Below, piece by piece: positions 6,915 through 15,828 of a DNA stretch of 64,000 nt. The translations under genes and the position numbers were made by a program. The notes beneath the pieces are model-generated. The model ran no database searches and had not been told where the DNA came from. It saw nothing but the letters and a program-made list of their open reading frames with translations. Position 1 is the stretch's first letter; every line of letters begins with the position of its first letter. This DNA is from CAKZYD01 sp039814715 (GTDB lineage: Bacteria; Pseudomonadota; Alphaproteobacteria; Sphingomonadales; CAKZYD01), in the NCBI GenBank assembly GCA_039814715.1, contig JBCCAR010000010.1, positions 27,315 through 91,314 of the forward strand. The letters run 5' to 3'.

Positions 6915-7694
6915 ATGCAACGTTATGTCTATGGCATCATTCGCGCAGAAACTGTGTTGGAATTTGATGTGGAAGGGCTTGGCAAAGGCGCGCCTAAGCC
7001 GCAATCCTATCCGCTTGGCGACGGCCTTGCTATGGTGTCCACCTCCTTCAGCGGTGAACAAATTCGCCCCAGCCGCCGCAATATGTTAACCCACACAAAG
7101 GTGCTCGAACATGTGATGCAAGGCCATGACGTGCTCCCCATCCGCTTTGGCACCGTGCTTCCAGATGCCGAAGAAGGCCAGGCTATGCTGCGCGCTAATA
7201 AGGCCCAATTTCTCAAGGCGTTTGACGATGTGGGCGGCTGCCATGAGCTGTCTTTAAAAATCATCTGGCGTGATGGCATCGCCTTTCAGGAGGTGATTGA
7301 CGCTGATGACGCGCTGCGCGCCGCGCGCGATGCGCTGGCGCAAAGAGACCCACGGCAAAGCCACTATGAGCGCATTGAATTTGGCAAACAGGTCGAAGCG
7401 GCCATTGCCGCAAAGCGCGAAAAGGAAGCCAAAGAACTGCGCATGCGGCTGCAGCATCTGTGCACAGATTTCGCCGAAGGGGCAGTGAGCGATGATGTGA
7501 TGATCGCCAATTTTTCCATGCTGGTGACGCCTGAACAGGAAGCACAGGTTGATAAAGCGGTGAACCTCCTCGATGATGTCCACGGTGAGCGCCTCACTTT
7601 TCGCTATGTGGGGCCCATGCCGCCGTTCACCTTTGTGGAGTTAAAAATAGACCCAGCAAGGCCGGTGTCCGTGCCTAAGATGCAGCGCGCTTAA
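6915..7694 (+). CDS. gvpF: Gas vesicle protein GvpF/GvpL family (first copy)
   Basis: This 259-residue protein opens with 'RYVYGIIRAE', the family start signature. It contains 'HTKVLEHVMQGHDVLPIRFGTVLPD' (seen at about residues 60-85), the most conserved block of GvpF/L, and ends with 'YVGPMPPFTFVELKI', also typical. A charged coiled-coil region lies in between. GvpF binds GvpA and is thought to help start vesicle assembly. It is the best conserved of three GvpF/L genes here. AGGA precedes the ATG, and the gene begins 12 bp after gvpH. Confidence 0.93.
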   Translation: MQRYVYGIIRAETVLEFDVEGLGKGAPKPQSYPLGDGLAMVSTSFSGEQIRPSRRNMLTHTKVLEHVMQGHDVLPIRFGTVLPDAEEGQAMLRANKAQFLKAFDDVGGCHELSLKIIWRDGIAFQEVIDADDALRAARDALAQRDPRQSHYERIEFGKQVEAAIAAKREKEAKELRMRLQHLCTDFAEGAVSDDVMIANFSMLVTPEQEAQVDKAVNLLDDVHGERLTFRYVGPMPPFTFVELKIDPARPVSVPKMQRA

Positions 7695-7705
7695 AGGCTG
7701 TCGTC

Positions 7706-7969
7706 ATGGGCCTCTTAACGAAAGTGCTGACCTTTCCGGTCTCTCTGCCCGCTGCAGGACTGAAGGGCGTGATCTTAAAAATCCATGAAACAGCTGAAAC
7801 GCAGTTTTATAACGCTGATGCTGTACGTGCCCAGCTGGTCGCGCTGGGCGATGCGCTCGACCGCGGTGAGATGACAGAAGACGCGTTCGAAGAGCTAGAA
7901 GAGCAGCTTCTAGACCGCCTTGATGAGATTGCAGCCTATGAGCTAGCCAAAGCAGGCGGCAGGCCATGA
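7706..7969 (+). CDS. gvpG: Gas vesicle protein GvpG
   Basis: This 87-residue protein begins with 'MGLLTKVLTFPVSLP', the GvpG hallmark, followed by an acidic helical tail ('EEQLLDRLDEIAAYEL'). Length and pattern fit the family. GvpG is an accessory protein normally encoded next to gvpF, as here. Its stop overlaps the ATPase start by 4 bp (ATGA), so translation is probably coupled. Confidence 0.93.
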   Translation: MGLLTKVLTFPVSLPAAGLKGVILKIHETAETQFYNADAVRAQLVALGDALDRGEMTEDAFEELEEQLLDRLDEIAAYELAKAGGRP

Positions 7970-9822
7970 ACGAGCCCGCGCAGCCACCACTGACAGCGCG
8001 CATTGTCGCGCCCTCTAGCGGCGATCTAAGCTCTGACCTCGCGCGCGTAGCCATGACTGATCTTGCTGCCCTAGACTTGGTACCTGGGGACTTGCTCTGC
8101 GTCGCCAACACGCTGGTCTTGCCCGTGCTGCCAGGCACTAATATCACTGCAGGCGATATCGCATTGCCGCACCAGGCCGCGGCCAAACATGGCCTCGCGC
8201 CTGGCCAAACCGTTGAGATTGTCGCGGCACCGGGCAGCGCGTGCGCCGGGGATGCGTGTATCTCTTTCGGTGATGTTGGCGGCCTCGGACCTGACCTCGC
8301 GCGCTTGCGCGAAATGGTCGAGCTTCCGCTTGTGCGGCCAGACCTATTTGCCCAGTTGGGAATTGCCGCGCCGCGCGGTGTGTTGATGCATGGCCCCCCG
8401 GGTTGCGGGAAAACGCTGATCGCAAGAGCGCTAGCACAGGAAACGAACGCCGCGTTTTTTCAGATTGCTGGACCAGAAATTGCCGATAAGCATTTTGGCG
8501 CGTCAGAGGCGCGCCTGCGCGAGGTGTTTGATGCCGCGCGCTCAGCGGCGCCTACCATCATCTTCATTGATGAGATCGACTCCATTGCCCCAGCGCGCGA
8601 CGGCTTGTCGGGCGACAAACAGGCTGAGCGGCGCATGGTGGCGCAGCTGCTGACGCTGATGGACGGGCTGGAAGACCGCGGCGATGTAATCGTGCTCGCT
8701 GCTACCAATTTGCCCGATCTGCTGGACCCGGCGTTACGAAGGCCAGGGCGCTTTGATCGTGAAATTATGCTCAATGCACCGACTACTGAAGGCCGCGCGG
8801 AAATTTTGGCAATTCACACCCGTGCCATGCCGCTTGCCGCTGATGTAGACTTGGATGTTTTGGCAGCGCGGACACCTGGCTTTGTTGGCGCTGATTTAGC
8901 AAGCCTTGTTCGCGAAGCTGGCATGGCAGCGCTTCGCCGCGTGGCGGGCAAGCCCGTGGGCCCGCTGAGCGTTTCTAATGATGATTTTCTGTGCGCGCTG
9001 ACCCAAGTGCGCCCCTCCGCGCTGCGCGCGCTGGAGGTTGAGGTGCCGCAAACCGCCTGGAGTGATATCGCTGGCGCAGAAGAAGCAAAGGCGGCGCTGC
9101 AGCAGGCCATTGAATGGCCGCTGCGCTATGGCGCGCATTACCAGCACCTAGGCCTTAAGGCGCCTAGCGGCATCCTGCTTTATGGACCGCCTGGCACAGG
9201 CAAAACCCTGCTTGGCAGAGCTCTTGCCAATGCTGCCGAAGCCAATTTCATCGCTGTAAACGCCGGTGAATTGCTCTCCATGTATTTGGGCGAATCTGAG
9301 CGCGCGATCCGAAACGTGTTTGCGCGGGCAAGGGCAAGCGCGCCCAGTGTGATTTTCTTTGATGAGCTAGATGCCCTTGCCCCGCGGCGGGCTTCTGGTA
9401 TCAGCGAAACCTCTTCACGCGTTGTTGCCCAGTTGCTCACGCAGATGGATGGCCTGTCGAACCGGCCAGGCATCTTCGTACTCGGCGCGACCAATCAGCT
9501 TGATCAGATTGATCCAGCTATCCTGCGGCCTGGCCGGTTTGACCTTAAAATTCCAGTGGACTTGCCGGAGGAAGCCGAGCGGTATGCCCTGCTGACTCTC
9601 TATTTCTGCGGTGATTGCTGTGCTGGGCTTGATCTGAGCGCTTTGGCGCAAACCATGTCTGGCTATAGCGGCGCCGATATCGCAGAACTTGCCCGCAGCG
9701 CGAAGCAATGCGCGCTCGCTCGCACATTGCGCGAAGACGCTGGCGCCCCCGCTGGTGCAGTCAGTGTCACCACTGTTGACATTGAAACCGCCCGCGCAGC
9801 GATGGAGCGCGCAGCGTGCTAA
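7966..9822 (+). CDS. CDC48/VAT-type double AAA+ ATPase within the gas-vesicle operon
   Basis: This 618-residue protein has a short N-terminal domain of about 105 residues that loosely resembles the CDC48 N-terminal beta barrel ('LDLVPGDLLCV', 'GLAPGQTVEIV'). Two complete AAA+ modules follow. D1 has Walker A 'GPPGCGKT' at 143-150 and Walker B 'TIIFIDEIDS'. D2 has 'GPPGTGKT' at 407-414 and 'VIFFDELDAL'. Both carry 'RPGRFD' arginine-finger segments. It is shorter than archaeal CDC48, mainly in the N-domain. It overlaps gvpG and the next gvpF/L gene, so it belongs to the gvp operon. Its likely role is remodelling or unfolding of Gvp proteins; this is inferred from family and position. Confidence 0.9.
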   Translation: MNEPAQPPLTARIVAPSSGDLSSDLARVAMTDLAALDLVPGDLLCVANTLVLPVLPGTNITAGDIALPHQAAAKHGLAPGQTVEIVAAPGSACAGDACISFGDVGGLGPDLARLREMVELPLVRPDLFAQLGIAAPRGVLMHGPPGCGKTLIARALAQETNAAFFQIAGPEIADKHFGASEARLREVFDAARSAAPTIIFIDEIDSIAPARDGLSGDKQAERRMVAQLLTLMDGLEDRGDVIVLAATNLPDLLDPALRRPGRFDREIMLNAPTTEGRAEILAIHTRAMPLAADVDLDVLAARTPGFVGADLASLVREAGMAALRRVAGKPVGPLSVSNDDFLCALTQVRPSALRALEVEVPQTAWSDIAGAEEAKAALQQAIEWPLRYGAHYQHLGLKAPSGILLYGPPGTGKTLLGRALANAAEANFIAVNAGELLSMYLGESERAIRNVFARARASAPSVIFFDELDALAPRRASGISETSSRVVAQLLTQMDGLSNRPGIFVLGATNQLDQIDPAILRPGRFDLKIPVDLPEEAERYALLTLYFCGDCCAGLDLSALAQTMSGYSGADIAELARSAKQCALARTLREDAGAPAGAVSVTTVDIETARAAMERAAC

Positions 9823-10529
9823 CCCAGCCAGCATACCTCGTCTACGGCGTTGCGCGGCCTGGCCAAGCGTCGGCGCTTCAAGGATTGCGCGGGCTTGACG
9901 GGCAGGGACTGAGCGTCATTCGCTGCGGCGCGCTCGCCGCTGTGGTCAGCTCGCACCAAACTGATATGTTTGAAGAGGCTGACACTCCAGCGCTTCATGC
10001 CTTCGCCGCGTCCTACCATCGCTGTGTGACCCAAATGAGCGCCCATATGGACCTGCTGCCCATGCAGCTAGGCATGATGCTTGCCGATGCTCAGGCTGTG
10101 CGGCAATACCTCCAAGCCTCTTCAGGGCCGCTAGAGACGCACTTGAGCCAGCTTGCGGGGTTCCAAGAATGGCAACTCCAGCTTACTCTTTGCGATGATA
10201 GCGATGCAGCACCCAAGGTAGCAGACGCTAAAATGTATTTAAGGGCGCGCAAGGCTGCGCTTGATCAAAAAAAAGCCGCCCAGCAATCGTGCGACGTCTA
10301 TCTAGAAGCCCTTGCGCAGCATCTGCTTAAGGATGGTGCGCGCGCTTGTCGGCGCGCGCCTGAAGGGCCAAACACTTTGTATGTGTTGTGGCCAAGAGGT
10401 GCTGATCAAGCCCTGCTCACCCTGGTCGAGGCTCAAGCAGCGCAGATGGACGCGCTGCGGCTCGATGTTCACGGGCCAGAAGCGCCGTTTTGGTTTGTGA
10501 GGGAAGAAAGTCAAAGTGATGCCGCTTAA
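9816..10529 (+). CDS. gvpL: Gas vesicle protein GvpF/GvpL family (second copy)
   Basis: This 237-residue protein starts at a GTG overlapping the ATPase stop by 7 bp. The opening 'AYLVYGVARPG' and the 'LLPMQLGMMLADAQAV' block correspond to the GvpF/L 'vyGi' and 'plrFG' signatures, here with Gln-Leu in place of Arg-Phe. The closing 'DVHGPEAPFWFV' parallels the family's 'GPxPPFxFV'. It is more diverged than the first copy, so GvpL is the closest label. It overlaps the following gvpA-family gene. Confidence 0.85.
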   Translation: MLTQPAYLVYGVARPGQASALQGLRGLDGQGLSVIRCGALAAVVSSHQTDMFEEADTPALHAFAASYHRCVTQMSAHMDLLPMQLGMMLADAQAVRQYLQASSGPLETHLSQLAGFQEWQLQLTLCDDSDAAPKVADAKMYLRARKAALDQKKAAQQSCDVYLEALAQHLLKDGARACRRAPEGPNTLYVLWPRGADQALLTLVEAQAAQMDALRLDVHGPEAPFWFVREESQSDAA

Positions 10530-10767
10530 CCAAACGCCTGCGCCAAATCCATCCATCAGCGTTATGGCGGAGGATCGTCTATTTGGGGAGGAAGCGCTGA
10601 GCGACGTGCTTGGCGGGCTGATCGATACGGGCGTTGTATTGCAGGCGGATTTGACGCTGACACTGGCTGGGGTCGATTTGGTGTATGTCGGTTTGCGCGC
10701 CGTTATTTGTGCGGCGGACGCTGAGCCGGCCCGCGCTGCCCTTGGCTGCGGCGAAATAGGCCAATGA
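10519..10767 (+). CDS. Third GvpA-family protein (GvpM/S/J-like)
   Basis: An 82-residue protein. The ATG at 10519 was chosen over the GTG one codon earlier because it is better spaced from GGGAAGAAAG. The core 'ALSDVLGGLIDTGVVLQAD' and 'LTLAGVDLVYVGLRAVI' match the GvpA superfamily in its minor GvpM/GvpS form. It lacks the sequence features of the wall protein gvpA. Its start lies inside the previous gene and its stop overlaps the next start (ATGA). It probably caps or nucleates vesicles. The exact subfamily letter is uncertain, so no symbol is given. Confidence 0.85.
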   Translation: MPLNQTPAPNPSISVMAEDRLFGEEALSDVLGGLIDTGVVLQADLTLTLAGVDLVYVGLRAVICAADAEPARAALGCGEIGQ

Positions 10768-11423
10768 CCGCAGCCAAACAAGACCACGCCGCGCCGCTCG
10801 GTTGGCTCGATGGCTTTAGTGACCGTGACTGCCGCCGCGCGGGCCATGTTGCGATCATGGTCAATGGTGTTTGGGCGCTGGTTTGGCCAGCGGCCCAGCA
10901 AGGCGATATGGCCGCTATGAGTGAGCGCTTGCTCCTCGCGGGCGCAAATGGGCGCATATTGCCTGCACGCTTTGGTCAGCGCATATGGTCTAAAGCCGCT
11001 GCGTCAACTGCACTGCAAAAGCGCCATCACCATATCCGCCAGTCTTTAGCGCAAGTGGGTCACCTGCGGCAGCTCAGCCTGGTGGTGCCTGCCTCATTCG
11101 CTAAGCCCGCAGAGCGCCAGCAAGGTCTGCGGGCAAAATATGCTGCCCAGCAAACAGCGGCAAAGGCAATGAATGCAGCCCTTGCGCCTTTGCAGCCAAT
11201 ACTCAAGGCTCATGCCCAGTCGATTGTGAGTAGTGTCGGCCCTCAGCGCAGCGGTGCGCGCAGCCTTTCCTTGCACCTGCTCATAGATCGCGATGGAATT
11301 AGCGCCGTTCAAAAACACCTCGCCAATGACATAGGATCGCAAAGCGGCGTTGCGATCGTTGGGCCACTACCACCGTTTGCGTTTGCGCCGACTGAGTCAA
11401 CCGACCAGATGCAGGGGCAGTAA
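10764..11423 (+). CDS. Gas vesicle protein GvpF/GvpL family (third, divergent copy)
   Basis: This 219-residue protein keeps the order of GvpF/L landmarks in weakened form: an early beta strand, 'GRILPARFGQRIW' (for the conserved 'PxRFG' block, about residue 73), a central helical stretch, and 'VAIVGPLPPFAFAP' at the end, where the Gly-Pro-x-Pro-Pro-Phe signature is intact. The opening 'YVYGI' motif is not visible. It overlaps the preceding gene by 4 bp, and gvpK starts at the base right after its stop. Three GvpF/L proteins in one cluster is common in bacteria. Confidence 0.85.
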   Translation: MTAAKQDHAAPLGWLDGFSDRDCRRAGHVAIMVNGVWALVWPAAQQGDMAAMSERLLLAGANGRILPARFGQRIWSKAAASTALQKRHHHIRQSLAQVGHLRQLSLVVPASFAKPAERQQGLRAKYAAQQTAAKAMNAALAPLQPILKAHAQSIVSSVGPQRSGARSLSLHLLIDRDGISAVQKHLANDIGSQSGVAIVGPLPPFAFAPTESTDQMQGQ

Positions 11424-11780
11424 ATGGCACTGCCGCCGCCTGATGCATCCCTTTCTCTCAGCAAAGCTGATTTTGATGGCATCTTGTCCGCTGCTAGCCA
11501 AACCCTGGCGGATGGTGATGGCCGATTGAAGATTGATCCAGAGGCCGTGGAGCGTGACCTTGCAAAACTGGTTCTTGTTGTCGTGGAATTGGTCCGCCGC
11601 TTGATGGAGCATCAAGCACTGGCGCGGATGGAGCGCGGCACACTCACAGACCTCCAAATCGATGCTCTCAGCGATGCGCTTTATCGTTCCCAAGCAAAAA
11701 TCCAAGACTTGCGTGAGGCCTTCGGGATCGCGCCAGAGGATTTTAATCTGGACCTTGGGCCTCTTGGAAAAGTGCTTTAA
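11424..11780 (+). CDS. gvpK: Gas vesicle protein GvpK
   Basis: This 118-residue protein contains the GvpK core: 'RLKIDPEAVERDLAKLVLVVVELVR' (about residues 35-59), then 'LMEHQALARMERGTLTD' and 'IDALSDALYRSQAKI'. The order and length match the family. GvpK is an essential accessory protein in bacteria and archaea. Its ATG directly follows the previous stop (TAAATG), so it is translationally coupled to it. It is the last recognisable gvp gene. Confidence 0.95.
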   Translation: MALPPPDASLSLSKADFDGILSAASQTLADGDGRLKIDPEAVERDLAKLVLVVVELVRRLMEHQALARMERGTLTDLQIDALSDALYRSQAKIQDLREAFGIAPEDFNLDLGPLGKVL

Positions 11781-11852
11781 CGGCGCTGGTTAGCCTTCCT
11801 TAACCAAAATCAGAGAAAACAACTTGAAGATGTATTTCTATAGGTGAGGATC

Positions 11853-14204
11853 ATGACAGTAGCAGCGCCGAGAGGCAGGGTGCCTTTAAACGTCCGCGTG
11901 GTCATCGGCTTGCTGCTTTTTGCGCCGCTGGGCATTCCAGCCATTGCCTTTCTCGATCTCTTCTCTCTGCCGCCGCTGGCAACTATTAGCCTTTCAGGCA
12001 CTGTTGGTCTCTTGTCCTCCTTTTGCGTTATTATGATTTTGTCTCGCCTTGGCCTAGACGCGCAGCGTGGTTTAAGCGACGCGCATGATGTTGACCTGCG
12101 AAAGAGCGTCAAAGGCGTTGCCGAAGGATTTGCGAATGACATGGGCGTGCGTTTTGATGCTCTATGCCAGAATTTAGAAAAGACTGAAGCGTCGCTAAAA
12201 GAGCGCCAAGAAATCTATTTAAAGTTGCAAGTTAAAGTCGCGGAAGAAGCCATGAAGTCTTTGCACGTCGTGCAGCAGAGCGCTGCAGAGCAAAGCGCTG
12301 TGCAGGCGGATATGACAGCGTTTTTAAACCAGGCGCCCGCTGCTTTGCAGGAACTGCGCGCACAAATAGACTCCTGGTCGCGCATCGATCCAGTTGAGAT
12401 CGATGCGATCCAGCATCAACTCACTGATCGTGCAAACGCACTTTCCGATCTGATCACTGTATTTCGGGGAAACGCTCAAGCGTCTGATGACGCGATAGTG
12501 GCACTCTCGCTGGCGGCGGAGAAATCCAGCGCTGCCGCAGAAAAGGTTTGCTGCAACGCCGACGACGGCGCGGATGCGGCAGGGGCGATCATCGCGCGTA
12601 TGGAAAGCATCGCGTCGGACATGACAGAGGCGCGCGAGGATATAACCCGGCTAGTATCGGGCAGCCGGGCTGGCATCATGCGGGCGCTCAAAGGCGTTGT
12701 TGAAAGCAAAAACTCTTTGGGCAAAACAACGGTGGCTATTGAAGATATGACGCGCGCTTTATCGGGTTCGGTGCGTGCAATTGAATGCGGCCTTGACGCT
12801 AATGAGGCAGCGTTTTCGGCTGCAACCACTTCGATCGCGGAACAAAGCGAAGCATGTTTTTCTAAGATTGCTGACGGCGCTCACAATATGCTCCATCAGG
12901 CTCGTGATGCCGTCATGCTTGCCGCAGACCAGGCGGTATCGACCGTGCGCGAGCCTATAGGCCAGATTGAAACCGCAACGCAGCGCCATGCCGAGGCTGT
13001 TGATGGACACGTCAAAGCCCTGGCAGGCCACGGCGCCGTTCTTGCCCGGTCGAGCAAGGCGCTTCAAGCCGTGGAAGCCATGACAGACCTCGTCGAGCGC
13101 CAGTCGCGAGCGAGCGCGGCGGCCTGTGAACGCCGCCTTCAAGAACAAGATACCTTGCTTGCGCCCATGGCTGCGCTCGTTGAGCCTGCCCAGCAGACCT
13201 TGGCGCAGTTTGCGCAGCTTAATGTCAGCGCTTATGCAAAGGCGCTCGGGTCGGTGGAAGCGCTGGCCGCCAAGCTCGCAGACGCTAAGCATGAAGACCA
13301 CAGCTCGGCCTTTACCGCGCTCCATGATGCAATCGCCGCGCTGCATGATGAATTGTCACCCCAATTTGGGTCATTAAGCCAGCAGCTATCAACGCTCACG
13401 CAGTCTATAGAGGCCCTGGCACAGGAAGACTATGAGGTCTTAAAGGATGATCTCAGCGCGGTCTTTAAAGAAGGCTATGATGGCTTGAATGAGAGCGTTC
13501 AGGCTCTGCCGGCCGCCGTTGCTGCGCCGCTGCAAGAGCAGCTTGATACGCTTGCCGGCGCGCTTCAACCCGCTGATCAATTACCGTTATTTGATGCGCT
13601 GGGCCACCGGATTGAAGCGCATGTGGATGCGGCGCTCACACATGTTGCACAGACCCACGAAGCGGCAGTGGACCAGGCGTTTCAAGCAGCGAAGGCCGCT
13701 GGCGCGCTGAAAACGCAGCTAAAGACACTCAGCAGTCAGTCGGCAAAACAACATGAAAGCCTTCAAGCTGATTTGAAGCATTTACGCTCGCGCCAAATTC
13801 AATCGCTCAAGCATAGCATAAAGTCTGTGCCAGAGGCGGTTGCTAAGCAGCTGGCGCCCGGCATCGACGCGCATGTACGTGGCCTGCAAGAACAGTTAAA
13901 AGCAGCGCTAGAGCGGGCGCCTCTTTTAGAGCAGCCAGCGGACGCCCAGCTAGATGTGGAGCCCAGCCAGGAAGACGTTGCCGCCAGTTTAGGCGCGCGT
14001 CTTAAAGCTGCTCTTACTGCAATGGATGACATTGAAGCTGACGCCGCAGGCTTTGCTGCGGCAGCGCTTGCTGCGCCCGATGAAGCAGGGGCGTCACAGG
14101 TTTTCGCCGCGACGTTAGAGGACGCCGATACAGTCCTGAACGGCTGGGGCAATAAACTTGGCAACGTGGCGACAGCGATCGCTTTGGCGCGAGACGCCTC
14201 ATAA
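11853..14204 (+). CDS. Large membrane-anchored coiled-coil protein next to the gas-vesicle genes
   Basis: This 783-residue protein starts at the ATG at 11853, behind AGGTGAGG. Two hydrophobic segments at about residues 14-35 and 41-63 form a hairpin anchor. The remaining 700 residues are almost wholly helical, Ala/Glu/Gln-rich and predicted to be cytoplasmic coiled coil. The pattern resembles chemoreceptor stalks or apolipoprotein-like helices, but the conserved chemoreceptor tip and a HAMP domain are absent. It lies 72 bp after gvpK, and a soluble chemoreceptor follows. A tether or organiser for vesicles or chemoreceptors is possible. No family assigned. Confidence 0.75.
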   Translation: MTVAAPRGRVPLNVRVVIGLLLFAPLGIPAIAFLDLFSLPPLATISLSGTVGLLSSFCVIMILSRLGLDAQRGLSDAHDVDLRKSVKGVAEGFANDMGVRFDALCQNLEKTEASLKERQEIYLKLQVKVAEEAMKSLHVVQQSAAEQSAVQADMTAFLNQAPAALQELRAQIDSWSRIDPVEIDAIQHQLTDRANALSDLITVFRGNAQASDDAIVALSLAAEKSSAAAEKVCCNADDGADAAGAIIARMESIASDMTEAREDITRLVSGSRAGIMRALKGVVESKNSLGKTTVAIEDMTRALSGSVRAIECGLDANEAAFSAATTSIAEQSEACFSKIADGAHNMLHQARDAVMLAADQAVSTVREPIGQIETATQRHAEAVDGHVKALAGHGAVLARSSKALQAVEAMTDLVERQSRASAAACERRLQEQDTLLAPMAALVEPAQQTLAQFAQLNVSAYAKALGSVEALAAKLADAKHEDHSSAFTALHDAIAALHDELSPQFGSLSQQLSTLTQSIEALAQEDYEVLKDDLSAVFKEGYDGLNESVQALPAAVAAPLQEQLDTLAGALQPADQLPLFDALGHRIEAHVDAALTHVAQTHEAAVDQAFQAAKAAGALKTQLKTLSSQSAKQHESLQADLKHLRSRQIQSLKHSIKSVPEAVAKQLAPGIDAHVRGLQEQLKAALERAPLLEQPADAQLDVEPSQEDVAASLGARLKAALTAMDDIEADAAGFAAAALAAPDEAGASQVFAATLEDADTVLNGWGNKLGNVATAIALARDAS

Positions 14205-14298
14205 ACAACTTTAGATAGAAAAATTTGCCACTATTAAGTCTATTTTCAATCTATAGGGGTTATTTGCGGTGAGCATCCGTTGAAAGAAGGGTCTGAGC

Positions 14299-15828
14299 AT
14301 GCGGGCATTTAAACGACATACGTTTTTCGGCTATACATCACGCGCTGCTCTTGACGCACTTGCTTCAACGCTCTTGCAAGACGGCGCTGGTAGCAGTCAA
14401 GAGCATGAAGCGCTCAAAACTATTCCCGCCATTTTGCCCGTCCTGGAGGCCTTTCAGCAGGCCAAAGCTGCGCAGGAAAACGCCCTAGTCGCGCAGGCCG
14501 ATGCCCATGCCCGGGAGCTTCAAGCGCTCCGAGAGCATTTCAGCACGCAAGCTGGGCAGGAGGGTGATCAAGGCGATAGCCTAGCCATGAAAAAAGAGCT
14601 TGAAGACTTGCACGACGCGCTCAAAACCATGGCAGATGTGCTGGAAGCAGAACTGCGTTCAAACCTGCGCTTGCTTGGCAATGAAGCAGTCAATTTGAGT
14701 GAAGCAGCAGACCAGCTCAATCAATCAGCCGACGGCGTGAATGATGAGGTGACCCAAGCAACCGGACAAGCGCAGACGGCGCAATCGAACACTGACGTCG
14801 TGGTTGACGCAACCACTGCCATGCGCAGCGCGATTGAAACCATCTTGGATCAATGCCGCAAGACAGCCGATCTTACCAGTCGAGCTGTTCAGTCGGCCAA
14901 TGATAGCCGCGGTGTTGTTGCATCGCTCCAGCAAGCAACTTCAGAAATCAACGAAATCGTCGACGAGATCAATGCCATTGCGTCGCAAACAAATTTGCTG
15001 GCTTTGAACGCGACCATTGAAGCTGCGCGCGCCGGGGATGCTGGCAAAGGGTTTGCGGTCGTGGCTGCTGAAGTCAAAGGCTTATCGCGCCAGACCGCGA
15101 CTTTGACAGAGCGCATCAACGAACAGATTTCCACGATGCAAACAGAGGTACAAAGCGCTGCAGATGCCATGGAGCATGTTGCTAGTCAGGTGGGCTCTAT
15201 CGATGAAGGGGCCGCGCTCATCAACCAATCCATTGAGACCCAAATGCAAGCGGTTTCGGACATCGGGACTAGTGTGGAAGGCGCGCGCAGCGCTGTTTCT
15301 CAGGTGGCAGAAAGACTAGATGCTGTCGAAATGAAAACCATGGATGCCATAGGTCTGGCCGCGTTCGTGCAGAGCATCTCAGATGGTCTATCCATGACCA
15401 CGAGCGACACGCGCGAACGCCTGGTGCGCATGTTGCGAACGTTAGTGCCTAAAGCTGACCGCCGGGCGCAGCCGCGTTATGAAATCAACGAGGCTGCCAC
15501 TGTTAAAACATCCAGCGGCGCGAGCACTGCGGGAACATGCGTTGATATTTCTCGCGGCGGTGCCAGGTTCCATGTTGCCTCGAGCGGCGATATTGTTGCC
15601 CTTGCGGTTGGCACGGCTGTTACATTTGCAGTCGATGAACAATCATTTTCAATTGATGCAAAGGTCGTTGGAATAGAAGGGAATGCCGCTCGACTTCAAT
15701 TTGCAGAAAGCGCGAATGAGCGTGAAGGCTTCCAAGCCTATTTGCTCTCGGTTATGGATGGCGCGATGGCGGCCAAGGCTGGCAATGATGCTGGCATCGA
15801 CGAGGATGAACACAGCAAAGCCGCTTAA
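14299..15828 (+). CDS. Soluble methyl-accepting chemotaxis protein with C-terminal PilZ domain
   Basis: This 509-residue cytoplasmic protein has no membrane segment. The N-terminal third is helical. The chemoreceptor signalling tip is clear at about residues 220-255 ('INAIASQTNLLALNATIEAA' then 'RAGDAGKGFAVVA'). A PilZ domain lies at about 393-495 with the two c-di-GMP contacts: a basic 'RRAQPRYE' and 'DISRGGARF' (D-x-S-x-x-G). GAAAGAAGGG precedes the ATG. It can therefore link c-di-GMP to the CheA pathway. Its place at the end of the PYP/gas-vesicle cluster suggests coordination of swimming with light and buoyancy; that is inference. Its stop overlaps the 3' end of the facing dehydrogenase remnant by 4 bp. 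Confidence 0.92.
   Translation: MRAFKRHTFFGYTSRAALDALASTLLQDGAGSSQEHEALKTIPAILPVLEAFQQAKAAQENALVAQADAHARELQALREHFSTQAGQEGDQGDSLAMKKELEDLHDALKTMADVLEAELRSNLRLLGNEAVNLSEAADQLNQSADGVNDEVTQATGQAQTAQSNTDVVVDATTAMRSAIETILDQCRKTADLTSRAVQSANDSRGVVASLQQATSEINEIVDEINAIASQTNLLALNATIEAARAGDAGKGFAVVAAEVKGLSRQTATLTERINEQISTMQTEVQSAADAMEHVASQVGSIDEGAALINQSIETQMQAVSDIGTSVEGARSAVSQVAERLDAVEMKTMDAIGLAAFVQSISDGLSMTTSDTRERLVRMLRTLVPKADRRAQPRYEINEAATVKTSSGASTAGTCVDISRGGARFHVASSGDIVALAVGTAVTFAVDEQSFSIDAKVVGIEGNAARLQFAESANEREGFQAYLLSVMDGAMAAKAGNDAGIDEDEHSKAA

Noticed and set aside
11810..13346. Minus-strand open frames opposite the coiled-coil membrane protein
   Set aside because: They mirror its codon bias and show no recognisable domain; the plus-strand gene has a clear anchor, coiled coil and ribosome site.
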